Below, piece after piece: positions 35,732-44,027 of a stretch of 64,000 nt of DNA. Source of the stretch: Chitinophaga sp. S165 (GTDB lineage Bacteria > Bacteroidota > Bacteroidia > Chitinophagales > Chitinophagaceae); the NCBI RefSeq assembly GCF_003182155.1, contig NZ_QGTG01000003.1, positions 186,001 to 250,000 on the forward strand, given 5' to 3'. The notes under the pieces were generated by a model, which was not told where the DNA came from, did no database searches, and worked only from the letters and a program-made list of their open reading frames with translations. How positions within the stretch are numbered: position 1 is the stretch's first letter; each line of letters opens with the position of its first letter. The position numbers and the translations under genes were made by a program.

Positions 35732-36790
35732 TTAATGTAAATGTAACTGCAAAGACACCACAAACCATCCTTCTTTTTTATTGATCAGCAGCTGGTGGTT
35801 GTTTTTATACAGGAGATTAAGCCTGCGTCTTACATTTGTAAGGCCTATACCGGAGGTCTTATCCTTTATTTCCGTGTATTCAGGATTGTATTTATTCATC
35901 ACGGAAAATTGCAGTAAACCCTGCCGTGCCCGCAGTTCTATGTCGATACGTGCATCAGGTATCAGACCTGTTCCATGTTTAAACGCATTTTCAACAAACG
36001 GGATCAGCAGCATAGGCTCAATTTCATATCCGATCTCAGGCAACTGCATGGTGACGTTCACCTGTACTTTGGTGCCGAAGCGTTGCTGCTGCAGGTCAAT
36101 ATAGCTTTGCAGATAATCTGTTTCCTTATCAAGGGGTACTTTATCTTCGTCAGCCTCATACAACATATACCGCATCAGTGAAGAGAGTTTGATCAGGGAC
36201 GGCTCCAGCTGGTCTGACTGTTTCCTGGCCAGCGCTACCATATTGTTCAGTACATTGAACATAAAGTGAGGGCTGACCTGTGAACGTAACAGGGACAGTT
36301 CTGTCTTCAGGTTTTCATTTTCCTTTGCACTGGCCAGCTTGTCGGCATTCATCTTATCCCTGATCATTCTCCAGGCTGTACTACAGGCAAGGATGAACAG
36401 TAGGGTGAAGAATGTGAACAGGATTGTAGGCCTTAACTCAAATTGCCTGTGCGTGATAAAGGCCTGTATGAACAAATAGCGGAAATAAACCAGGCCGGCA
36501 AAAAGCAGCAATAACACACAACTGAATTGGAGATACTTTTTTCGGTATATAAGTCCGGGGATCAGAACGCTCGAATTCAGGTAGAAAAAGAAGGTCAGTA
36601 TACAGGCATTGATAATATAGTGGATATGCCATACCTGTTCATCCGCGTCCGGCGCGTGCCGCTGGTCGGGAGATGGCCGCAGGAGATATGGCAGAGAAAA
36701 CAGCGTGATCCAGGCAACAGCATGCAGGAAGACCTGCGCCCACGTTCTCGAATACCAGGCCTGTTTTGTATCATTAGCAATTGTAGTCAT
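35732..36790 (-). CDS. LytS-type sensor histidine kinase
   Basis: 352 residues from the ATG at 36790 (MTTIANDTKQAWYS), which is preceded by an AGGA element. An in-frame ATG at 36880 would add an extra hydrophobic segment and is possible. About four membrane segments are followed by the His_kinase domain with the phospho-acceptor in LRSQVSPHFMFNVLNNMVALAR, and a HATPase with PMLLIPFVENAFKHG and the G box SGIGLTNVRRRL. Cognate regulator: the LytTR gene at 34950. Confidence 0.9.
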   Translation of the reverse strand: MTTIANDTKQAWYSRTWAQVFLHAVAWITLFSLPYLLRPSPDQRHAPDADEQVWHIHYIINACILTFFFYLNSSVLIPGLIYRKKYLQFSCVLLLLFAGLVYFRYLFIQAFITHRQFELRPTILFTFFTLLFILACSTAWRMIRDKMNADKLASAKENENLKTELSLLRSQVSPHFMFNVLNNMVALARKQSDQLEPSLIKLSSLMRYMLYEADEDKVPLDKETDYLQSYIDLQQQRFGTKVQVNVTMQLPEIGYEIEPMLLIPFVENAFKHGTGLIPDARIDIELRARQGLLQFSVMNKYNPEYTEIKDKTSGIGLTNVRRRLNLLYKNNHQLLINKKEGWFVVSLQLHLH

Positions 36791-37002
36791 TCCTGTGTGA
36801 ACAGTTAAATAATCCAAAACAACCAAAAAAATCGATATTATATAAAATAATTGAGATGAATACCGCTTTTTTGGCGGCAAACTTGTAGTTTTCTTTTATA
36901 TTGCTGTTAATTAGTAGATTAATAATCCATTAAGCATCATATCCTAACCCCCTTAAGGGCTCAAATTAATCCGGTTTATTAGCCCGGTGTGTCAAAATAA
37001 CT

Positions 37003-38517
37003 ATGAGGTTGATGAAGATCGATCATGCGAACAATTGGTGGCCAGCAATAGCCGATGCTATTGAAGAAGGGTATATTGCCATCGATGAGCAGGATCAGAT
37101 CGTAGGTTACAATAAGTCCGCGTTAAAGACCCTGCAGGTATCTGAAACCAGGTTTAAAGATCCGGATTTCTGGCAGTCACTCCTGATGGCGCCATTTGCG
37201 GAGATAGCGGCCAGAAAGGAAGTCGTGGAAGGGCGCGAGATACGCCTGAAACAACCGGATGGGCGTCATGCATGCCTGCGGCTGAATGGAAAACCACTTA
37301 TAAAGGATAACATCACAGGTTATATTATCACGTTCACAGATATTACCAGTTGGAAAGATATAGATGAATCGAACAACACGCTGATCAATGCACTGGATGA
37401 AAGCCAACGTGTATTTAAAAGCGTATTTGACTATTCCCCGACAGGCATCGGTCTTATCAGCCCTGATATCTTATGGCTGGACGTGAATGAGTCGCTTGCT
37501 GCCACGCTGGGATATTCCCCGGCAGAATTAAAAGGGGCAGACGTATTCCGGCTTATTCATCCAGACGATAAAGTGGAAGCCCGTGCACAGGTCCGGATGC
37601 TGACAGAAGGCATAACGAATACCTACCGGGCGGAACGAAGATATCTGCATAAAAAAGGGCACTACATATGGGTATTTCTGGCGGCATCTAAAATGCTGAG
37701 CACCGATGGTACTTTCCGTTTCTTTATAGTGCAGATGCTGGATGTTTCGGAGGCGAAGAAACTCATTACCGAAGCTCACAAAAAGAACATAGTGCTGCAT
37801 GCCACCTCCGTGGACCTGCAACAGAAGATCCGCCAGCTGCAGGAATTCAATAGTATCATTGCTCATAACCTTCGTGGTCCCGCTACGGCATTGATGGATT
37901 CTACCGAGCTACTGGGTGATGTTTTTGACGAAAAGGTCCGCAGGACGATGCTGGAACATATGAAAACTGCCGCTGGCTCCATTCTGGGTACTTTGAACGA
38001 CCTGAAGGAAATGATTGACCTGCAGGTAAATAAGCAGAATTTTTTTACCAGTTGCGAGCTGGAACCAATGATCAGGCAGGTGTGGAAATTATTGAGTCCG
38101 CAGATTGAGGAAAAAGATGCACATTTGTCGCTCAATTTAAGCGTACCCGTTATAAACTACGTGAAAGTATATTTGGAAAATATTTTATTTAACCTGATTA
38201 ACAATGCAATAACCTATACGCGGTCAGATGTAGTGCCTGAAATCAAGATAGCAACCTGGAATGAAGACGACCAGGTGGTGCTGATGGTACAGGATAATGG
38301 CATAGGGATTGACCTTTCGATGCATCAGGAGCAACTATTCCGGTATAAAAAGATGTTTCATCGCGGTTACGGGAGCAATGGAGTTGGCCTTTTTAAGATC
38401 AGGAATCAGATCAGGACATTCGGTGGCAATATAGAGGTCAAAAGTGAATCGGGTAGAGGGAGCAGTTTCTATGTCTATTTTAATAACCGCGTATACACCT
38501 TACAGCAAGATGAATAA
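37003..38517 (+). CDS. PAS-domain sensor histidine kinase
   Basis: 504 residues. Two PAS domains (about 15-118 and 132-250; the second has DYSPTGIGLISPDILWLDVN). A short coiled coil precedes the phospho-acceptor H288 in SIIAHNLRGPA, and a HATPase domain follows (INNAITYTRSD, VQDNGIGID, GYGSNGVGLFKIR). There are no membrane segments, so it senses cytosolic signals, possibly redox or ligand through PAS. It overlaps the response regulator gene by 8 bp. Confidence 0.92.
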   Translation: MRLMKIDHANNWWPAIADAIEEGYIAIDEQDQIVGYNKSALKTLQVSETRFKDPDFWQSLLMAPFAEIAARKEVVEGREIRLKQPDGRHACLRLNGKPLIKDNITGYIITFTDITSWKDIDESNNTLINALDESQRVFKSVFDYSPTGIGLISPDILWLDVNESLAATLGYSPAELKGADVFRLIHPDDKVEARAQVRMLTEGITNTYRAERRYLHKKGHYIWVFLAASKMLSTDGTFRFFIVQMLDVSEAKKLITEAHKKNIVLHATSVDLQQKIRQLQEFNSIIAHNLRGPATALMDSTELLGDVFDEKVRRTMLEHMKTAAGSILGTLNDLKEMIDLQVNKQNFFTSCELEPMIRQVWKLLSPQIEEKDAHLSLNLSVPVINYVKVYLENILFNLINNAITYTRSDVVPEIKIATWNEDDQVVLMVQDNGIGIDLSMHQEQLFRYKKMFHRGYGSNGVGLFKIRNQIRTFGGNIEVKSESGRGSSFYVYFNNRVYTLQQDE

Positions 38518-38917
38518 AGTAAAGCATGTGTGCATTGTTGATGATGATGAACTGTTTCAGTTTGTAATGCGGCAGCACTTTGAGCGGCTGGAACTCGTGG
38601 ATCGTATCCATAAGTTTACAGATGGAGAACAGGCATTGAATTATATCAAATCCCAGCTGGATAATCCGGATGAATTGCCGGACCTCATTCTTCTGGACGT
38701 TAATATGCCCTATATGGATGGCTGGCAGTTTATGCGCGAATTTGTAAAGTTATCCCTGCCGGAAGAAAAGCACATCAGGATCTATATTCTGACCAGTTCA
38801 ACACATGAAAGCGACCTGCAAAGAGCCAAAGAATTTCCTGGTCTGGCTGGCTACCTTGTTAAACCGATCGGTAAGAACATTATCCGTGAGCTCCTGACCG
38901 GGGCTGAACAACACTAA
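38510..38917 (+). CDS. CheY-like single-domain response regulator
   Basis: 135 residues from the ATG at 38510 (MNKVKHVCIVDDDE). The acidic triad D11-D13 and phospho-acceptor D63 in LILLDVNMP are present, as are the conserved T/S and K positions (YILTSS, YLVKPIG). The start overlaps the end of the PAS kinase gene by 8 bp, so the two form a translationally coupled two-component pair. No output domain. Confidence 0.92.
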   Translation: MNKVKHVCIVDDDELFQFVMRQHFERLELVDRIHKFTDGEQALNYIKSQLDNPDELPDLILLDVNMPYMDGWQFMREFVKLSLPEEKHIRIYILTSSTHESDLQRAKEFPGLAGYLVKPIGKNIIRELLTGAEQH

Positions 38918-39028
38918 CATTTCCCTGCTTTTGAATTATCCTGCCTTTTAATGTCTCGTTTCCCCCTTAGTCAGATCTCTGTAACCGGCTGGCATGTGTA
39001 TTGTTGATTAGGGATAAACCTGCAACAC

Positions 39029-39238
39029 ATGAAAACATTTGGTCTCATTCTTATCATCGCTGGTATTGCCATGATCGTGATCCGTGGCTTCTCCGTAAAG
39101 ACAGAAAAGAAAGTAGTGGATCTTGGTCCGCTGGAAGTAAATAAAACGGAAAATCGCTGGATAGGCTGGCCCACTTATGCCGGCGGCATTGTTGCCGTAG
39201 TTGGACTGGTACTCGTATTGAGCAACAGGAAAAAATAA
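39029..39238 (+). CDS. Small two-helix membrane protein
   Basis: 69 residues: one hydrophobic helix at the N-terminus (FGLILIIAGIAMIVI), a short polar middle and a C-terminal helix (YAGGIVAVVGLVLVLS) ending in basic residues. Resembles the small DUF3185-type proteins. Function unknown. It lies between the kinase pair and an epimerase. Confidence 0.65.
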   Translation: MKTFGLILIIAGIAMIVIRGFSVKTEKKVVDLGPLEVNKTENRWIGWPTYAGGIVAVVGLVLVLSNRKK

Positions 39239-39259
39239 CGCTTATAAGGCCCGATTGGT

Positions 39260-39267
39260 TATTTTTG
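39260..39267 (+). promoter_or_regulatory. -7 box (TATTTTTG) before the aldose 1-epimerase gene
   Basis: Perfect TANNTTTG, 16 bp upstream of the ATG at 39284. No clear -33 element. Confidence 0.5.
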
Positions 39268-39283
39268 AGGCAAAAAGATTCCT

Positions 39284-40150
39284 ATGGCTGAATTAAAGAA
39301 TGATAAAATACGGGTAGTTGTTGCTGAAAAAGGAGCCGAGTTACAAAACATTGTCCGCACAGACCTTGAACAGGAATATCTGTGGCATGCCGGACCGGAA
39401 TGGGCGAAGAAAAGTCCCGTTTTGTTTCCAATAGTGGGCACGCTTAAAAACAATAGTTATACATATAAAGGTAAACAGTACTCTCTCGGCAGGCATGGTT
39501 TTGCCCGTGACAAGGTCTTTACCCTGACAGCACAAACAGATCATCAGCTTACCTTCACATTAAAAGATTCAGAAGATACCCTCAAGGTATATCCTTTTCA
39601 TTTCACTTTCCAGGTAATATATACCCTGCTTGACACAGGACTAAAGGTTACTTACGCAGTGGAAAATACCGGTAAGGATACCATGTATTTTTCAGTAGGG
39701 GCGCATCCTGCATTTAAAGTACCGCTGACTGAAGGGACAGGATATGAGGACTATTACCTGGCTTTTAATGAAGAAGAAAATGATGGCGTTTGGCCGTTAT
39801 CTGCAGATGGTTTGATTGAGCTCACACCAGAACCATTCCTGGTAAAGACGCATAAACTGCCGCTGAAACATTCGCTGTTTTATAATGATGCCCTGGTATT
39901 TAAGACCCTGGCATCAAACATCATAGAACTGAAGAGCGATAAATCTTCACGTGGTTTGAAGCTGCAATATGATGGTTTCCCTTACATGGGGATATGGGCC
40001 GCCAAAGATGCTGATTTTGTATGTATAGAACCCTGGAATGGTATTGCTGACAGTGTGAATGCTTCAGGAGAAATTGTGGGTAAGGAGGGCATTCATATAT
40101 TAGAAGCGGGTAAACATTTTGAGAGAAGCTGGACTGTAACGGTTTATTAA
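39284..40150 (+). CDS. Aldose 1-epimerase family protein
   Basis: 288 residues, a galactose-mutarotase-like β-sandwich. Landmarks are LWHAGPEWAKKSPVLFPIVG, YSLGRHGFARDKVFT (catalytic His region), FSVGAHPAFKVPL (second His) and FVCIEPWNGIADS with the catalytic Glu. It interconverts sugar anomers, probably in the cytosol. Monocistronic with its own -7 box and a strong terminator. Confidence 0.92.
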   Translation: MAELKNDKIRVVVAEKGAELQNIVRTDLEQEYLWHAGPEWAKKSPVLFPIVGTLKNNSYTYKGKQYSLGRHGFARDKVFTLTAQTDHQLTFTLKDSEDTLKVYPFHFTFQVIYTLLDTGLKVTYAVENTGKDTMYFSVGAHPAFKVPLTEGTGYEDYYLAFNEEENDGVWPLSADGLIELTPEPFLVKTHKLPLKHSLFYNDALVFKTLASNIIELKSDKSSRGLKLQYDGFPYMGIWAAKDADFVCIEPWNGIADSVNASGEIVGKEGIHILEAGKHFERSWTVTVY

Positions 40151-40264
40151 ATCGTTCGGGATTGTGGGTTGATGTTTGTTCCGGATTATAATGTGGTTGA
40201 TATTTATTCGAGGGTTATGCCCGATTAATATTCGTACACCTCGAGTTATCACCCGGGGCTACAA

Positions 40265-40303
40265 ACAATAGGACTCCTGACGGAGTCCTATTGTGTTTTG
40301 TTA
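40265..40303 (+). terminator. Strong terminator after the epimerase gene
   Basis: A 13-bp perfect stem ACAATAGGACTCC/GGAGTCCTATTGT with a TGAC tetraloop, followed by GTTTTGTT. The convergent CGNR gene may share it. Confidence 0.88.
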
Positions 40304-40329
40304 AGTATGTTTTGTTTAATAGTGTTTTG

Positions 40330-40959
40330 TTATTCCTCCGCCTTTTCTTTCTTCTTCTGGTAATAACGTTTTGACTTATCCATCGTTCCGCAGCTCAGCG
40401 GGCTACACCAGCGTTTCTTATTGTTCTTGGTAGTATCCAGGAAGATCCATCCACAGGTTTCACATTCCTTTATACGTGTGTGCTCTTCGTTGGTGAGGAT
40501 ATCGTAGGCAGACTTCATGACTGTCCATAGTGGGGCCATCATGTCTGTATCGTCCCGTTGCAGCACGGCATTTACGCCTGTGGGTGTTGTTTCAAACTGA
40601 AGGTGGGATAAAGCATTGGTCAATGCTTTATTAAATTTCTCCAGTATAGCGGGAGATAGCGTGGCGCCATCATTATCCGCGATAGCGGAAAAAAATTGAT
40701 AAAGCGTTTCCCTGGTACGTTTTAATTTCTGCAGGGCGGCAACAGCCGCTGTTTCATTTTGCGCAGCATAATGAGACAGTGCGGTCCGTTGCGCTTCGCC
40801 GAGGATGTCCACTTTCCTGCACCAGTCGATCATTTCCTGGTAACTGCCGAGATACTCGTGGAGGTTAACTCCCCTCCATGCATTTACCGTATTGATAAAA
40901 TGGAAACAAAGTGCCCCGCCATCCAGTGGCAATGTTGCTATAGATCTCTCCTTGCTCAT
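40330..40959 (-). CDS. CGNR zinc finger / ABATE domain transcriptional regulator
   Basis: 209 residues from the ATG at 40959 (MSKERSIATLPLDGG). An N-terminal ABATE-like domain (LCFHFINTVNAWRGV...LHEYLGSYQEMIDWCRKV) is followed by a C-terminal zinc-binding module, IKECETCGWIFLDTTKNNKKRWCSPLSCG. The family CGNR motif reads CGTM here, a deviation. Divergent from an EamA exporter gene; the intergenic region contains the exporter promoter and palindromic elements, so it probably controls that gene. Confidence 0.88.
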   Translation of the reverse strand: MSKERSIATLPLDGGALCFHFINTVNAWRGVNLHEYLGSYQEMIDWCRKVDILGEAQRTALSHYAAQNETAAVAALQKLKRTRETLYQFFSAIADNDGATLSPAILEKFNKALTNALSHLQFETTPTGVNAVLQRDDTDMMAPLWTVMKSAYDILTNEEHTRIKECETCGWIFLDTTKNNKKRWCSPLSCGTMDKSKRYYQKKKEKAEE

Positions 40960-41006
40960 GTGTACACCAAAAATACTGCATTTCAATTATTACCATCAAA
41001 ATATTT

Positions 41007-41037
41007 TTTGCTAGTAATAAAAGTTTGCTACTTTTAT
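41007..41037 (+). promoter_or_regulatory. Promoter and palindromic operator of the EamA gene
   Basis: TTTG (41007-41010) and TACTTTTA (41029-41036) are separated by 18 bp, an excellent Bacteroidetes promoter. An inverted repeat ATAAAAG/CTTTTAT (41017-41023 and 41031-41037) overlies the -7 box, and TTTGCTA occurs twice (41007-41013 and 41024-41030). Repression by the divergent CGNR protein is the natural guess. Confidence 0.6.
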
Positions 41038-41076
41038 ACCAGTAAATATAATTTAACAGGTAAAAAAGAGAAAGTA

Positions 41077-42018
41077 ATGGTTGAACGGAAAGCTCCGCAG
41101 TGGTTGATCGTACTGGCATTTATGGCTGTTTATATTGTATGGGGCACCACTTATCTGGCCGTCATCTACGGACTGAGGGGATTTCCTCCGTTTATGCTTT
41201 CCGCATTGCGTTACCTGATGGCTGGCATTCTCTTGTTAGGATGGTGTTTTATCAGGAAGGAAAAATGGCCGGGCTGGCAGGTGGTCCGTACCTGCAGCAT
41301 CAGCGGATTATTCATGCTGGTGGGAGGGAGCGGCATGGTTGCCTGGGCAGAACAATATGTTACTTCAGGTCAGGCTGCCATTGTTATCGCAGCAGAACCC
41401 TTTATCTTTTTACTGGCTGACAAAAAACGCTGGCGGGAATACTTTTCCAATCGTTTCATTATTACCGGTTTATTGATCGGTTTCGTTGGTATCATACTTT
41501 TCTTTGGTGGCAGTGATGCAAAATCTGCACCCAGCGGAGACGCTACCATGCAATGGGTTGGATATTCCGCTATCCTGATCGGTACTGTTTTCTGGGTAAG
41601 CGGTGCTTTGCTTGCCGAAGGCAGGCTGGAGAAGGGAGTATCTAATATTGTCAGCTCCTGTATTCAGCTGTTTGCTGCTGGAATATGCAGCAGTCTTATA
41701 AGCGGAGCTACCGGTGAATGGGGCAAGGTACGCTTTAATGAAGTTCCTGCTGAAGCCTGGGCTGGCCTCTTTTATCTCGTTATTTTCGGCTCCCTGATAG
41801 CCTATATGGCATTTACCTGGCTCATAACAGTGCGTCCGCCGGCATTGGTCAGCACCCACACCTACGTTAATCCCGTAGTTGCGGTGCTGGTGGGCTGGGC
41901 TTTCGTAAATGAACAACTGGGTTGGGTGCAGATGGTGGGAATGGTGGTGATCCTGTTGGGGGTATTGTTAACAAATTTCCCCTCTTATAAACTATCGTTT
42001 AATCAGCAACGCGCGTAA
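41077..42018 (+). CDS. EamA family (DMT) transporter
   Basis: 313 residues from the ATG at 41077 (MVERKAPQW); a longer in-frame reading runs back into the divergent regulator and is rejected. Ten hydrophobic segments form two EamA repeats (VYIVWGTTYLAVIYGLRGF... and YSAILIGTVFWVSGALLAEG, LVSTHTYVNPVVAVLVGWAF). It probably exports amino-acid-like or small organic compounds at the inner membrane. Divergent from a CGNR regulator. Confidence 0.9.
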   Translation: MVERKAPQWLIVLAFMAVYIVWGTTYLAVIYGLRGFPPFMLSALRYLMAGILLLGWCFIRKEKWPGWQVVRTCSISGLFMLVGGSGMVAWAEQYVTSGQAAIVIAAEPFIFLLADKKRWREYFSNRFIITGLLIGFVGIILFFGGSDAKSAPSGDATMQWVGYSAILIGTVFWVSGALLAEGRLEKGVSNIVSSCIQLFAAGICSSLISGATGEWGKVRFNEVPAEAWAGLFYLVIFGSLIAYMAFTWLITVRPPALVSTHTYVNPVVAVLVGWAFVNEQLGWVQMVGMVVILLGVLLTNFPSYKLSFNQQRA

Positions 42019-42029
42019 TATTTTTTAAA

Positions 42030-42037
42030 TACCTTTG
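42030..42037 (+). promoter_or_regulatory. -7 box (TACCTTTG) of the phosphosulfolactate synthase gene
   Basis: Perfect TANNTTTG, 51 bp before the ATG at 42089, leaving a ~45-nt leader. Confidence 0.55.
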
Positions 42038-42088
42038 CCGGACGTTTAATTAAAGGAAGCAAATCGCAGCAACAAAACCTTAGGTAAA

Positions 42089-42862
42089 ATGAATTTTAAT
42101 CTGGACAAAATTCCTGCTCGTACACAACGGCCACGTTCATTCGGTATTACAATGGTGACCGACAAAGGTCTTAGCCTGCAGGATACGAAAGACTTCCTCT
42201 CTGTGGCAGCTCCACATGTGGATATGGTGAAACTGGCTTTTGGTACTGCTTATGTAACGCCTAACCTGGACGAGAAGATTAAGGTATATCAGTCGTTTGA
42301 CATCCCTGTTTATTTCGGCGGACTGCTGCTGGAGGCATTTATCATCCGGAACCAGTTCGATGATTTCATTGAAGTCAGTAAAAAGTACGGTATCAATTAC
42401 TTTGAGGTATCTGATGGCTCTCTTACTATCCCACACGCTGAAAAGTGCGGTTACATTGAAAAATTAGCTAAGCTGGGTACAGTACTGAGCGAAATCGGTT
42501 CGAAAGACAAAGACCGTGAACATATCACTCCGCCATATAAATGGATAGAGCTCATGAAAGCTGAGCTGTCTGCCGGATCACAATACCTGATCGCTGAAGC
42601 CAGGGAAAATGGTACAGTAGGTTTGTACCGCGACTCTGGCGAAGTGCGTGAAGGACTGGTACAGGAGATCCTGACACAAGTGCCGGGTGAAAAGATCATC
42701 TGGGAAGCGCCGAGGAAAGATCAGCAATTGTATTTCCTGGACCTGATTGGCTGCAATGCTAACTTGGGTAATATCGCATCTCATGAAGTTATCTCGCTGG
42801 AAGCCATGCGTGTAGGTTTACGCGGTGACAGTTTCCATTTCTATCTTGACGGAAACAAATAA
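42089..42862 (+). CDS. comA: Phosphosulfolactate synthase
   Basis: 257 residues, full-length ComA-type TIM barrel. Conserved segments are RPRSFGITMVTDKG, VDMVKLAFGTAYV, NYFEVSDGSL, YLIAEARENGTVGLYRDSGEVR, WEAPRKDQQ and IASHEVISLEAMRVGLRGD. It adds sulfite to phosphoenolpyruvate to give phosphosulfolactate. In archaea this feeds coenzyme M; in Bacteroidota a link to cysteate and sulfonolipid (capnine) formation is plausible but inferred. Monocistronic with its own promoter and terminator. Confidence 0.92.
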   Translation: MNFNLDKIPARTQRPRSFGITMVTDKGLSLQDTKDFLSVAAPHVDMVKLAFGTAYVTPNLDEKIKVYQSFDIPVYFGGLLLEAFIIRNQFDDFIEVSKKYGINYFEVSDGSLTIPHAEKCGYIEKLAKLGTVLSEIGSKDKDREHITPPYKWIELMKAELSAGSQYLIAEARENGTVGLYRDSGEVREGLVQEILTQVPGEKIIWEAPRKDQQLYFLDLIGCNANLGNIASHEVISLEAMRVGLRGDSFHFYLDGNK

Positions 42863-42881
42863 TATTGCTACAATACATTGT

Positions 42882-42913
42882 AATAAGGGCTGGTCTTAAG
42901 ATCAGCCCTTATT
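42882..42913 (+). terminator. Terminator after phosphosulfolactate synthase
   Basis: Perfect 11-bp stem AATAAGGGCTG/CAGCCCTTATT around a 10-nt loop that can itself pair (TCT/AGA). Confidence 0.75.
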
Positions 42914-42957
42914 CGTTTATATAAGAGAAATTCCATATTTATATTTAAGATAAGTTA

Positions 42958-42965
42958 TATATTTG
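42958..42965 (+). promoter_or_regulatory. -7 box (TATATTTG) of the first tandem lipoprotein
   Basis: Perfect TANNTTTG, 91 bp upstream of the lipoprotein ATG at 43057. The long leader between them is partly shared with the second copy. Confidence 0.5.
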
Positions 42966-43056
42966 CGGCGCAATAGTGAGTTGGAAAACCTGTAAGTAAC
43001 TCGCTTTTAAACCCTTGACACCTGAAATATTTAAATCAGATATAGCTCAATTACCT

Positions 43057-43872
43057 ATGAAAAAATTACTGTTCAGTGCAGCTGCACTTGCTGTATTATT
43101 TACTGCTTGTAAGGATGATGATACGAACCCTACACCCCAGTCAACTAAATTATTCCTGAACCTTGTTAGAGGTACCGACAGCATTGGCGCGACCTATAAC
43201 ACCGCCAACAGGATTGTCAAGTATGACTTAATTGACAGCCGCGAGGGTGGTCATTCTTATTACACCGAAGGTGTGTATGAGAATAACAGGCTGGTAAAAT
43301 TGAACTCCAGTGAAGAAAGTCCTACCGCGCTGCTCTTGTCTCAGAGCTACGACTACAACTCTGCAGGACATGTGGAAAAAATTAAATTCTATGAAGAGAG
43401 TGGTAAAGTATACGGCTACGACAGTCTCAGTTACGATGTTGAGGGACGTCTGGTGGGATTGTATCTAAACGAAGCAGCAGATGGTACCGGTGATCTGGAA
43501 CTGTACCAAAAGTATGTATTGATTTGGGATAAAGGCAATATTGTCAAGCAGCATGTTATTAAGATCGTAGAGGGTGCGGAAACGAAAGATTCTGTTACAA
43601 CCACATACACTTACGATAACAAGGTGAACTATGTTGCAAAACAACCGGAGATCTTCTTAATGGAGCCAGGAAGCCCGGCTTTCGGACTGTCCACTAACAA
43701 CATCCTCACTGAGAAGACCGTATGGACCGATGCCACACAGGAGTTTACTAATGAATATACTTATGATGAGGACAACTATCCTGTTACCCTGAAGAGTTCA
43801 GGAAAGTATACCCATAATGGCGGTGTTACTACGAAAGAGGAAAACACCCAGATCCGTTACATCAAGAAGTAA
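43057..43872 (+). CDS. Hypothetical lipoprotein with YD-like repeats (tandem copy 1)
   Basis: 271 residues from the ATG at 43057 (MKKLLFSAAALAVLFTAC). Lipobox FTAC with the acylated Cys at about residue 18, then a KDDDTNPTPQS linker. The mature part has YD-type repeats: YDYNSAGHVEKIKFYEES, YDVEGRLVGLYLN, YTYDNKVNYVA and YTYDEDNYPVTLKSSG. It is a close paralogue of the next gene, and the 5' leader is also conserved. Surface or periplasmic; function unknown. Confidence 0.8.
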   Translation: MKKLLFSAAALAVLFTACKDDDTNPTPQSTKLFLNLVRGTDSIGATYNTANRIVKYDLIDSREGGHSYYTEGVYENNRLVKLNSSEESPTALLLSQSYDYNSAGHVEKIKFYEESGKVYGYDSLSYDVEGRLVGLYLNEAADGTGDLELYQKYVLIWDKGNIVKQHVIKIVEGAETKDSVTTTYTYDNKVNYVAKQPEIFLMEPGSPAFGLSTNNILTEKTVWTDATQEFTNEYTYDEDNYPVTLKSSGKYTHNGGVTTKEENTQIRYIKK

Positions 43873-43881
43873 TTGTTTATA

Positions 43882-43927
43882 AAATCAAAGAAGGTATCTC
43901 TTAATGGTGAGATGCCTTCTTTGATTT
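43882..43927 (+). terminator. Long terminator hairpin between the tandem lipoproteins
   Basis: AAATCAAAGAAGG (43882-43894) pairs with CCTTCTTTGATTT (43915-43927), and the inner TATCTC/GAGATG extends the stem to 19 pairs with one U·G. Confidence 0.8.
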
Positions 43928-43931
43928 ACGT

Positions 43932-43962
43932 TTTGAAATGACATATCGAACCCGGAATTTTG
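43932..43962 (+). promoter_or_regulatory. Promoter of the second tandem lipoprotein
   Basis: TTTG (43932-43935), 19-bp spacer, GAATTTTG (43955-43962), the -7 box with one mismatch to TANNTTTG. It shows that copy 2 is transcribed separately. Confidence 0.55.
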
Positions 43963-44027
43963 CACGTAACTCACCTTAAAAACCCTTGACAACCAAGTCT
44001 TTTAATCAAAAATATATCTCAAGACCT

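Noticed and set aside
40759..41076. In-frame N-terminal extension of the EamA transporter
   Set aside because: It overlaps the divergent CGNR regulator and encodes no membrane segment; a clear promoter lies just before 41077.
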